Assembly (NCBI GenBank): GCA_017505675.1
Contig: JAFVOV010000007.1
Span: forward strand, 1-23,682
Direction of reading: 5' to 3'
Length of the DNA: 23,682 nt
From: Clostridia bacterium
Lineage (GTDB): Bacteria; Bacillota; Clostridia; Christensenellales; Borkfalkiaceae
A program made the position numbers and the translations under genes. The notes under the pieces were generated by a model that worked only from the letters and a program-made list of their open reading frames with translations, was not told the origin of the DNA and did no database searches. This document shows positions 15,536-22,393 of this stretch, piece by piece (within the stretch, counting starts at the first letter, position 1; the number at the start of each line of letters is the position of its first letter).

Positions 15536-16576
15536 ATGGATTTATTTGATTTAGCGGTAGATAGAAGTAAGAACGTTCCGCTTGCCGAAAGAATGAGAGC
15601 AAAAACGCTTTCGGAATTTTTAGGGCAAGAACATATAGTTTCGGAAACGGGGCTACTTCGCCGCGCTATAAAACTTGATAGGCTTGGCAGTTGTATTTTT
15701 TGGGGCCCGCCCGGTTGTGGTAAAACGACGCTTGCAAACGTTATTGCTAACGGCACGGATGGCGCGTTCGTTAAACTCAACGCGGTAAATAGTGGCGTTG
15801 CCGACGTTAAAAGGGTGGTTGACGAAGCCAGAATGAACGCCAAAAATTTCGGTAAAAAAACTTATTTGTTGCTTGACGAGTGTCACCGTTTTAATAAAAC
15901 GCAAAGCGACAGTTTGCTTCCTGCTATCGAACAGGGCGATATAATTTTTATCGGCTCAACTACTGAAAACCCTTACGCGGCTATGACGCCCGCTATTGTT
16001 TCAAGGTGTAGGGTTTTTGAACTTAAACGGCTTTCCGAACAAAATATTATAAGCGCGTTAAAACGCGCCGTTTCGGATAAAGATAGGGGGCTTGGCAATT
16101 ACGATTTAACGGTTACCGAAGAAGCGCTAAATCACATTGCGCGCGCATCAGCAGGGGACTTACGCGTGGCGTATAACGCGTTAGAACTTGCGGCGCTCAC
16201 CACCGCGCCTGACGGCAACGGAAAGATTACGGTTACGCTTTCTGATGCGGAAGAGTCTATTCAACAAAAAGCGCTCTCGTTCGACGAAAATTTATATTAC
16301 GATATTTTATCGGCGTTTTGTAAAAGTTTAAGGGGTAGTGATGCAAACGCTGCGCTATATTATATGCAAAGGCTAATTAAGGGCGGTTGCGACCCGTTGC
16401 TTTTGGCAAGGCGTTTGGTGGTTCACTCCGCAGAAGACGTCGGGCTTGCAGACCCCAACGCGTTGGTGGTTGCAACTAACGCTTTGGTGGCGTATCAAAA
16501 TTTAGGTTTACCAGAAGGGTTAATCCCCTTATCCGAAGCGGTTATTTATGTGGCGGAAGCGGAAAAATCCAACTAG
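15536..16576 (+). CDS. rarA: Replication-associated recombination protein RarA (MgsA), ended early by an amber codon
   Basis: RarA is a clamp-loader-like AAA+ ATPase acting at stalled replication forks. Visible are the start DLFDLAVDRSKNVPLAERMR, Walker A GPPGCGKTT (57-65), Walker B DECHRF (114-119; DEIHRF is usual), sensor 1 GSTTENPY and the helical collar. The reading frame stops at TAG 16574-16576 after YVAEAEKSN. The same frame continues without further stops to 16843 and encodes the missing family C-terminus, including the VPPHL and YKYPHNYGGYVEQQYLP blocks. The total of 436 codons equals a normal RarA. The 346-residue product would keep the ATPase but lose the end of the tetramerisation domain. 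No ribosome binding site precedes the ATG. Confidence 0.9.
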   Translation: MDLFDLAVDRSKNVPLAERMRAKTLSEFLGQEHIVSETGLLRRAIKLDRLGSCIFWGPPGCGKTTLANVIANGTDGAFVKLNAVNSGVADVKRVVDEARMNAKNFGKKTYLLLDECHRFNKTQSDSLLPAIEQGDIIFIGSTTENPYAAMTPAIVSRCRVFELKRLSEQNIISALKRAVSDKDRGLGNYDLTVTEEALNHIARASAGDLRVAYNALELAALTTAPDGNGKITVTLSDAEESIQQKALSFDENLYYDILSAFCKSLRGSDANAALYYMQRLIKGGCDPLLLARRLVVHSAEDVGLADPNALVVATNALVAYQNLGLPEGLIPLSEAVIYVAEAEKSN

Positions 16577-16588
16577 GTTGTTGAAGCA

Positions 16589-16843
16589 ATGTACGTCGCT
16601 GAAGAAGACGCAATAAACGTTAAAGACGATAACGTTCCACCGCATCTAAAAAATTACGAATTTGCATCTAAAGAAGATAAAGAGAAAAAGGCAGGCTATA
16701 AATATCCGCACAATTACGGCGGTTACGTTGAGCAACAATATTTGCCCGATTCAATTAAAAACAAAGTGTATTATACCCCTAAAGACAACGGGTATGAAAA
16801 CGTTATTAAACAAATTAGAAAGAATAAAGGTAAAAAGGTATAA
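16589..16843 (+). CDS. C-terminal part of RarA, in frame downstream of the amber codon
   Basis: This 84-codon stretch is the continuation of rarA in the same frame (16589 is 351 codons after 15536). It matches the RarA C-terminus: DNVPPHLKNYEF, GYKYPHNYGGYVEQQYLPD, KVYYTPKDNGYE. It could be reached by readthrough of the TAG or by reinitiation at its ATG, 12 bases after the stop, with AGG overlapping the stop codon as a poor ribosome binding site. Without either it is an untranslated remnant of a gene with a single nonsense mutation. It shows no decay besides the stop, so the change is recent or tolerated. tex follows 3 bases later. Confidence 0.75.
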   Translation: MYVAEEDAINVKDDNVPPHLKNYEFASKEDKEKKAGYKYPHNYGGYVEQQYLPDSIKNKVYYTPKDNGYENVIKQIRKNKGKKV

Positions 16844-16846
16844 AAT

Positions 16847-19135
16847 ATGGACTATTCAATTAAACTTGCAAAAGAATTTAATATGCGCGCTGACCACTCG
16901 GCAAACGTTATCGCGTTGATTGACGACGGGAACACAATTCCGTTTATCGCGCGTTACCGTAAAGAGCAAACAGGCTCTTGTGACGACCAAGTTCTCCGTG
17001 AATTTTCCGATAGGCTTAAATATTTAAGAAATTTGGATAAGAGAAAGCAAGAAATTGCAGATTCTATCACAGAGCAAGGCAAAATGACTGATGAAATTAT
17101 GGTGTCTCTTGCGGCTGCTGAAACTCTTACCGAAGCGGAAGATATTTATAGACCGTTTAAACAAAAGAGAAAAACGCGCGCAAGCGTTGCTGCGGAAAAG
17201 GGGCTTACTCCGCTTGCAGAGTTTATTTTAGAGCAAACCGATGCAGATGTTAATGCGAAAGCCATTGAATTTATCAGCGAAGAAAAAGGCGTTGAAAGCG
17301 CTGAAAAGGCTATTGCAGGGGCGGCGGATATTATCGCAGAGCGCGTTTCTGACGACGCTGAACTCCGCAAAACACTCCGTAAAAAGATTTTTGACGTGGG
17401 CGAACTTTCTTGCAAACTTTTGGAAAACGAAAATGCAAAAACTTACGATATGTATGCAGATTATTCTGAAAAAATATCAAAAATTCCTTCGCATAGAATA
17501 CTTGCGGTAAACCGCGGTGAAAAAGAAGAATGTTTAAAAGTTTCTATCGTTGTAGATACTGAAGCGTTTATCGCGGCAATTCACTCTATTTACGTTAAAA
17601 ACCAAACGGGAGCAGCAAAGATTGTTGCAGACGCTGCGGCTGATGCTTATACCCGCCTTATTTTCCCGTCGGTAGAAAGGGAAGTTAGAAACGAACTCAC
17701 CGAAAAGGCAAGCGAACAAGCGATTAAAATGTTTGAAGTTAATCTCCGTCCGCTACTTTTACAACCCCCGCTTAAAGGCAAGGTTATTTTAGGGCTTGAC
17801 CCCGCCTATAGAACGGGATGCAAAATCGCAGTAATTGACGCTGAAGGTAACGTTTTAGATACTACCGTTGTTTATCCAACCCCACCGCAGAATAAAATTG
17901 AAGAAGCGGCGCAAAAACTTATAGCGCTTATTAAAAAGCACGGGGTTTCAGTAATTTCTATCGGAAACGGCACGGCAAGTAAAGAAAGCGAAATTTTCGT
18001 TGCAAATATGATTAAAGAAAACGGGTTAGACATTTCTTACGCAGTAGTAAACGAAGCGGGCGCATCCGTTTATAGTGCAAGTAAGTTGGGCGCGGAAGAA
18101 TTCCCTGATTTTGACGTTACGCAAAGAAGCGCGGTTTCTATTGCAAGAAGACTTTTAGACCCACTTGCAGAACTTATTAAAATTGACGTTAAGTCTATAG
18201 GCGTAGGGCAATATCAGCACGATATGCCTGAAGCAAGGCTAGAAGAAGTTTTGGGTGGCGTTGTTGAAGACTGCGTAAATAGCGTTGGCGTTGACCTTAA
18301 CACCGCGTCGCCTAGTTTATTATCTTACGTTGCCGGCTTAAATAAGGGTATTGCTAAAGAGATAGTTAAATATAGGGAGCAAAAACCGTTTAAGAAAAGG
18401 GAAGATTTGTTGCTTGTTAAAAAGTTGGGCGCAAAAGCGTTTGAACAATGCGCAGGGTTTTTGCGTATAGTTGGCGGTAATGTTCTTGATAATACGGGCG
18501 TTCACCCCGAAAGTTATCCTGCCGTTGAAAAGTTGCTTTCCGCAACGGGTTATACTTTAACTGACGTTGCTGAAGGTAAAATAGGCGATATAAGAGCAAG
18601 GATAGAACAAAAGGGTATTGACGTAATCGCAAAAGAATGTGGCGTAGGCGTTCCCACCGTTCAAGATATCGTAACCGAACTATTAAAACCCGGTCGTGAT
18701 ATTCGTGATAGTTTACCAAAGCCTATACTCCGCAGCGACCTTATGGATTTAGCGGATTTAAAAGAAGGTATGGAAATTAACGGCACGGTAAGAAACGTTA
18801 TTGACTTCGGCGTGTTTGTTGATATCGGCGTTCATCAGGATGGTTTGGTTCATATTTCACAAATTTCCGATAATTATATTAAGCATCCGTCAGACGTATT
18901 AAAGGTTGGTGACTTGGTAAAAGTTAAAGTTTTGGGCGTTGATACGGTTAAAAAGAAAATTTCACTCACTATGAAAACTGCTGAACTTCCCCACGGTATT
19001 GCAGTAGAAAATCAAAAGACGGATAGGGAAAGAAAGCAAGGTAGGCGTGATGCGGAAAGAAAGCGTGACGGCGCAAAAAAACAATTATCTAACGACGAAC
19101 TTAAAGAACTTTTAATGAAAAAATTCGGTAGATAA
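16847..19135 (+). CDS. tex: Tex family RNA-binding transcription accessory protein
   Basis: Tex is a conserved cytoplasmic nucleic-acid-binding protein linked to transcription and stress tolerance. In order: the N-terminal helical domain (IALIDDGNTIPFIARYRKEQTG); a YqgF/RNase H-like domain from about residue 313 (VILGLDPAYRTGCKIAVID, Asp318); helix-hairpin-helix motifs (GVDLNTASPSLLSYVAGLNK, then FKKREDLLLVKKLGAKAFEQ); and an S1 domain from 641 to about 708 (GMEINGTVRNVIDFGVFVDI, GLVHISQIS). A basic tail follows. At 762 residues it is slightly longer than the usual 720, mostly in that tail. The ATG lies 3 bases after the rarA frame, with AAAGG upstream, so both are likely co-transcribed. Confidence 0.95.
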   Translation: MDYSIKLAKEFNMRADHSANVIALIDDGNTIPFIARYRKEQTGSCDDQVLREFSDRLKYLRNLDKRKQEIADSITEQGKMTDEIMVSLAAAETLTEAEDIYRPFKQKRKTRASVAAEKGLTPLAEFILEQTDADVNAKAIEFISEEKGVESAEKAIAGAADIIAERVSDDAELRKTLRKKIFDVGELSCKLLENENAKTYDMYADYSEKISKIPSHRILAVNRGEKEECLKVSIVVDTEAFIAAIHSIYVKNQTGAAKIVADAAADAYTRLIFPSVEREVRNELTEKASEQAIKMFEVNLRPLLLQPPLKGKVILGLDPAYRTGCKIAVIDAEGNVLDTTVVYPTPPQNKIEEAAQKLIALIKKHGVSVISIGNGTASKESEIFVANMIKENGLDISYAVVNEAGASVYSASKLGAEEFPDFDVTQRSAVSIARRLLDPLAELIKIDVKSIGVGQYQHDMPEARLEEVLGGVVEDCVNSVGVDLNTASPSLLSYVAGLNKGIAKEIVKYREQKPFKKREDLLLVKKLGAKAFEQCAGFLRIVGGNVLDNTGVHPESYPAVEKLLSATGYTLTDVAEGKIGDIRARIEQKGIDVIAKECGVGVPTVQDIVTELLKPGRDIRDSLPKPILRSDLMDLADLKEGMEINGTVRNVIDFGVFVDIGVHQDGLVHISQISDNYIKHPSDVLKVGDLVKVKVLGVDTVKKKISLTMKTAELPHGIAVENQKTDRERKQGRRDAERKRDGAKKQLSNDELKELLMKKFGR

Positions 19136-19182
19136 ACCTAAAAAAATAGTTATTTAGGCAAATTTAATAAATTTTATAAAAC

Positions 19183-19237
19183 GGCGCAAACTGTCTTTAT
19201 GATTAAATCAAAAGTAAAAACGGTTTTGCGCCTTTTT
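19183..19237 (+). promoter_or_regulatory. Terminator-like stem enclosing the start codon of the YihY-family gene
   Basis: GGCGCAAA (19183-19190) and TTTGCGCC (19225-19232) form a perfect 8-bp GC-rich stem followed by five T residues. The 34-base loop holds the ATG at 19199. It could attenuate readthrough from tex or hide the translation start. No conventional ribosome binding site is seen here. Confidence 0.35.
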
Positions 19238-20050
19238 AATGAAAAACGCGTTACAACGGTTGCGGGGGCGTGGGTATATTATTTTTTAACTTCGGTTATT
19301 CCGCTTGCATTTTTAGTTATTACTGCGTTCGGGGTGTTCGGCGTAAGCGTTTCAAAAGAAATAGTTGCTAGGTTACCTGAAGAATTCCGCGCGGCAGGCG
19401 AAACTATCGCATCTACCGCAGAAAACGCATCAAAAGGCGTTACGGCGCTGTTCGTTTTTACCATTATATTTTCTTGCACCACGCTACTTAACCAAATGTC
19501 AAAGGACGGAGATTTTATTTACGGCGTAAAATCAAAAATTAAGCGCGGTGTTATGCGGCGCATTTGGGCGTTGGTTGCGCTTGCAGCGCTATTTACCGTG
19601 TTTTTGGGTGCGGCGGTGCTATTCGCGTTTGGCAATATGATTTTTGCCCAAGCAAGAAGAATTAGCGCGTATAGATTGCTTTTTACCGTGCTTGCGTTTA
19701 CTTTAATTATTGCGTTCGGCTATTTAATCATAATGTTACTAAACAGGTTTATTAGCCCCGTTAGGTTAAAATTCGCACAAGTATCAATCGGCGCGCTAGT
19801 ATCCGTTTTTATAATAGTTTTAGGAACAATATTTTTTATATTGTATTTAAGGTTTTTTGCAAACTATAACGCATTTTACGGTAGCCTTGCGGCAATAATA
19901 GTGTTTTTATTATGGACTTATATTTCAATGCTAGGGCTGGTCGTTGGCGTTATAATAAACGAGCGCATATATTCTATTATGCGTAGCGATTCTGCAATAC
20001 TGGTAACGGTGCGTCGCTCTGCTAACAAAAAGCGGTTTAAAAAGGCGTAA
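19199..20050 (+). CDS. YihY/BrkB-family inner membrane protein
   Basis: The 283 residues show the YihY (formerly RNase BN) family pattern of six membrane segments. The conserved N-terminal segment is VTTVAGAWVYYFLTSVIPLAFLV, with further segments near 80-95, 120-145, 155-185, 200-220 and 230-255. The family pattern near the end (FYGSLAAIIVFLLWTYISMLGLVVGVIINE) is very typical. Function is unknown; it is not the RNase once proposed. It starts 63 bases after tex without a clear ribosome binding site. A weak -10 (TATAAA, 19175-19180) has no good -35. Confidence 0.88.
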   Translation: MIKSKVKTVLRLFNEKRVTTVAGAWVYYFLTSVIPLAFLVITAFGVFGVSVSKEIVARLPEEFRAAGETIASTAENASKGVTALFVFTIIFSCTTLLNQMSKDGDFIYGVKSKIKRGVMRRIWALVALAALFTVFLGAAVLFAFGNMIFAQARRISAYRLLFTVLAFTLIIAFGYLIIMLLNRFISPVRLKFAQVSIGALVSVFIIVLGTIFFILYLRFFANYNAFYGSLAAIIVFLLWTYISMLGLVVGVIINERIYSIMRSDSAILVTVRRSANKKRFKKA

Positions 20051-20087
20051 AAAGTTGAAAAAATGCCGTTCTGCAGTAAAAAATCAC

Positions 20088-20117
20088 TTGACAACTATAA
20101 AACGATGGGAGTATAAT
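20088..20117 (+). promoter_or_regulatory. Predicted promoter of the aromatic amino acid operon
   Basis: A perfect TTGACA (20088-20093), 18-base spacer and a perfect TATAAT (20112-20117). The inferred start near 20124 leaves about 385 bases of leader before aroF. Confidence 0.85.
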
Positions 20118-20140
20118 AAAATCACTTTTGAGGCAAAACT

Positions 20141-20203
20141 ATGAAAACTTTTAAATCTTATTTTTACTTTTACTTTAATAACAAGTTTTCAATATCGCGT
20201 TAG
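20141..20203 (+). CDS. Phe/Tyr-rich leader peptide of the aromatic operon
   Basis: A 20-codon frame opens with ATG at 20141, 7 bases after TGAGG. It encodes SYFYFYFNNKF within its centre: codons 7-12 are Tyr-Phe-Tyr-Phe-Tyr-Phe, and 8 of 20 residues are Phe or Tyr. It ends at TAG 20201-20203, about 40 bases before an intrinsic terminator. This matches leader peptides such as E. coli PheL in design, although the sequence differs. The genes below it make the precursors of exactly these two amino acids. The peptide likely has no role beyond its translation. It is too short for normal gene prediction. Confidence 0.85.
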   Translation: MKTFKSYFYFYFNNKFSISR

Positions 20204-20278
20204 TAGTTACTATACGGATAGTTTTTGCGTGGAAATGAAACTTGGCCCTGTAGTAAATTACTACAGGGCAATTTTTTT
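20203..20278 (+). promoter_or_regulatory. Transcription attenuator: antiterminator and terminator alternatives
   Basis: GTAGTTACTA (20203-20212) can pair with TAGTA (20251-20255) and ACTAC (20260-20264), 10 pairs with a 4-base bulge. Both target segments belong to the terminator stem, so the two folds exclude each other. The 5' arm begins at the last base of the leader stop codon. A ribosome finishing the peptide would cover the arm and let the terminator form; one stalled at the Tyr/Phe codons (20159-20176) would leave it free. A weaker pairing, 20176-20182 with 20206-20212 (6 of 7), could sequester the arm when the peptide is not translated. Confidence 0.75.
20245..20278 (+). terminator. 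Attenuator terminator of the aro operon
   Basis: A perfect 10-bp stem, GCCCTGTAGT (20245-20254) with ACTACAGGGC (20260-20269), has loop AAATT, then AA and seven T residues. It lies 230 bases upstream of aroF with no gene between, so it only makes sense as a regulated stop. Confidence 0.92.
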
Positions 20279-20280
20279 AA

Positions 20281-20323
20281 GAGCGTATACGCAACGCAAT
20301 ACTTCGTTACTGCCTTGCGCAAC
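20281..20323 (+). repeat. 43-bp direct repeat, copy 1
   Basis: It starts GAGCGTATACG and ends GTTACTGCCTTGCGCAAC. It is identical to copy 2 (20423-20465) except at three adjacent positions (CAA here, TGG in copy 2). Each copy contains the palindromes GTATAC and TTGCGCAA. The preceding TTTTAAGAGCGTATACG (20275-20291) also recurs inverted at 20386-20402 (15 of 17). Confidence 0.8.
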
Positions 20324-20422
20324 CGACTTCAATGAACAGACGTTCTATTTCATCCGCTTGCGCAGGCGAGCCTAGTCTTTCCCCGCGTCTACACTCTTAA
20401 AAGCGTCGCTTAAATAAAGGGC

Positions 20423-20465
20423 GAGCGTATACGTGGCGCAATACTTCGTTACTGCCTTGCGCAAC
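20423..20465 (+). repeat. 43-bp direct repeat, copy 2
   Basis: Second copy, 142 bases after the first. In this copy GGCGCAA and TTGCGC flank the shared core as an inverted repeat, so each unit may fold as a small hairpin. The 99 bases between the copies hold no convincing reading frame. The pair occupies the leader between the attenuator and aroF. Confidence 0.8.
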
Positions 20466-20508
20466 AGTTAAAATAATTCAAAACGTAATAATTTAATGGA
20501 GATATATT

Positions 20509-21531
20509 ATGATTATCGTAGTTAAAAACTCTTGCGAGCAAAGTCAATTCGACAATTTAGTAGAATGGGTCAAAGATTTAGGGCTTGACGTTCACGTTAG
20601 CCGTGGTGAAAATTCTACGGTTTTAGGGTTGGTCGGCGATACTAGTAGGGTTGATATTGACCTTATTTCTTCGCTTGATATGGTTGATAAGGTGCAACGC
20701 GTTCAAGAACCTTATAAAAACGCAAACAGAAAATTCCATCCTGAAGATTCCGTTATAGACGTGGGTGGGCATAAAATCGGCGGGCTTAACTTTCAAGTTA
20801 TTGCAGGACCTTGTTCGGTTGAATCTGAAGCGCAGATTATTGAAGTTGCTAACGCAGTAAAAGCGTCTGGCGCAACAATGCTACGCGGTGGCGCGTTTAA
20901 GCCAAGAACTTCACCTTACGCGTTCCAAGGGTTAAAGGGTACGGGTATAGAATTATTGCTTAAAGCAAAAGCGGAGACGGGTTTACCTGTCGTTACCGAA
21001 CTTTTAAGCGTTACCGACCTTGATTTGTTTAAGGACGTTGACGTTATACAAATCGGCGCTAGAAATATGCAAAACTTTGAACTTTTAAAAGAAGTTGGCA
21101 AAACCGGCAAACCCGTTCTTTTAAAGCGTGGGCTTGCAAACACACTTCAAGAACTTTTGATGAGCGCAGAATACATTATGTCTGAAGGCGATAGCGAAGT
21201 TATCCTTTGCGAAAGGGGTATAAGAACTTTTGAAACAATGACAAGAAACACTTTAGACCTTTCGGCAGTTCCTGCGCTTAAAGATAAAACGCATCTTCCT
21301 ATAGTAATTGACCCTAGCCACTCAACGGGTATTGCAAAATACGTTGAACCTATGTCGCTTGCGGCAGTTGGCGCGGGCGCAGACGGGCTTATTATAGAAG
21401 TTCACAACGACCCCAAACGCGCTCTTTGTGACGGCGCGCAGTCGCTCAACCCTGAACAGTTTGACGCGCTTATGGGTAAAATTAGAAAAATAATTCCGAT
21501 TGTAGGAAAAAAATACGACGGCAGAGATTAA
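20509..21531 (+). CDS. aroF: 3-deoxy-7-phosphoheptulonate synthase (DAHP synthase), class I beta type with N-terminal regulatory domain
   Basis: The enzyme condenses phosphoenolpyruvate and erythrose 4-phosphate in the first shikimate-pathway step. Residues 1 to about 70 form the ferredoxin-like regulatory domain (MIIVVKNSCEQSQFDNLVEW, RVQEPYK), which in relatives such as Thermotoga mediates Tyr/Phe feedback. The KDOP-type barrel follows: GPCSVES (100-106), LRGGAFKPRTSPYAFQG, QIGARNMQNFELL, LLKRG, and DPSHSTG near the end. Length (340) is typical. GGAGAT lies 6 bases before the ATG. It is the first gene of the operon behind the Phe/Tyr attenuator, so it is probably controlled both by transcription and by feedback. 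Some annotations call this family AroA or AroG; the symbol is a convention. Confidence 0.95.
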   Translation: MIIVVKNSCEQSQFDNLVEWVKDLGLDVHVSRGENSTVLGLVGDTSRVDIDLISSLDMVDKVQRVQEPYKNANRKFHPEDSVIDVGGHKIGGLNFQVIAGPCSVESEAQIIEVANAVKASGATMLRGGAFKPRTSPYAFQGLKGTGIELLLKAKAETGLPVVTELLSVTDLDLFKDVDVIQIGARNMQNFELLKEVGKTGKPVLLKRGLANTLQELLMSAEYIMSEGDSEVILCERGIRTFETMTRNTLDLSAVPALKDKTHLPIVIDPSHSTGIAKYVEPMSLAAVGAGADGLIIEVHNDPKRALCDGAQSLNPEQFDALMGKIRKIIPIVGKKYDGRD

Positions 21532-21532
21532 A

Positions 21533-22393
21533 ATGAAAATAGGTATTATAGGTTTAGGGCTTATCGGCGGTTCGCTCGGCAGAACGATAGTAAACCGTAC
21601 GGAGCATAAAGTTTACGCCTTTGATATTAGCAAAAAGGCTATGCTTGACGGAAAACTTTTGTCCGCTTACCACTATGAACTCAATAAAGAAAACGTAAGG
21701 GATATGGATATTTTATTCTTTTCACTCTATCCAGAAGCCTTGGAAAACGCTCTTAACGAATACTGTCCGCTTTTAAAGGACGGTTGCTTGGTTGCCGATT
21801 GTTGTGGGAACAAGCGCAGGGTAGTTAAGCAGATGAAAGAACTTTCCGTAGTTTATCCGCGTTTAGATTTTATAAGCACACACCCTATGGCTGGGCGTGA
21901 ATTTTCTGGGGTAAGCCACTCTACGGCAACGCTATTTGACAGGGCAAGTATGATTTTAGTTCCTGTTAAAGCAGACCTAAAAAAAGTTGCTTTTCTTAAA
22001 AGTTTTTCTTTGGAAATCGGCTTTGGCACGGTGGTAATTACCACAGCCGAAAAGCATGATGAAATTATTGCTTTTACTTCCCAACTTGCGCATTTAGTTT
22101 CAAGTTCTTATATCAAAAGTGAAACGGCGGCGCAATTTATGGGCTTTTCCGCAGGAAGTTTTCGCGATATGACAAGGGTTGCAAGGTTATCCCCTGAAAT
22201 GTGGGCGCAATTAACCGTTGATAACGCAGACTATCTTACAAATGAAATAGACAGTATAGTTAAAAGTTTATTAGAATATAAAAACGCTTTAGTTAAGCGT
22301 GATAAATCGGAAATGAAAGCGCTACTTGCAGACGGAAACGAAAAGAAACTTATTTCCGAAAAGATGAGAAGGAGCAAGTTAAATGACAAGTAA
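21533..22393 (+). CDS. tyrA: Prephenate dehydrogenase
   Basis: TyrA oxidatively decarboxylates prephenate to 4-hydroxyphenylpyruvate for tyrosine synthesis. The 286 residues show the NAD-binding start GIIGLGLIGGSLG (residues 3-15), THPMAGREFSG with His117, and the catalytic-region FTSQLAHLVSSSYI with His187. The C-terminal ACT domain found in many Bacillus TyrA proteins is absent, so Tyr feedback through ACT is not expected. It starts 1 base after the aroF stop with only a weak ribosome binding site (GGCAGAGA), suggesting coupling. It overlaps aroB by 11 bases. Confidence 0.95.
   Translation: MKIGIIGLGLIGGSLGRTIVNRTEHKVYAFDISKKAMLDGKLLSAYHYELNKENVRDMDILFFSLYPEALENALNEYCPLLKDGCLVADCCGNKRRVVKQMKELSVVYPRLDFISTHPMAGREFSGVSHSTATLFDRASMILVPVKADLKKVAFLKSFSLEIGFGTVVITTAEKHDEIIAFTSQLAHLVSSSYIKSETAAQFMGFSAGSFRDMTRVARLSPEMWAQLTVDNADYLTNEIDSIVKSLLEYKNALVKRDKSEMKALLADGNEKKLISEKMRRSKLNDK

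Noticed and set aside
15536..16843. Alternative genetic code in which TAG is sense
   Set aside because: yqfC, era, alr and rsmD end at TAG at the expected family C-termini or directly before the next gene, so TAG is a normal stop here.
19137..19158. CCTAAA/TTTAGG hairpin as a terminator of tex
   Set aside because: The stem is weak and AT-rich and no T-run follows.
20281..20465. Coding gene on either strand in the repeat region before aroF
   Set aside because: Short frames are interrupted by stops, overlap the 43-bp repeats and lack ribosome binding sites. Repeat structure explains the sequence better.
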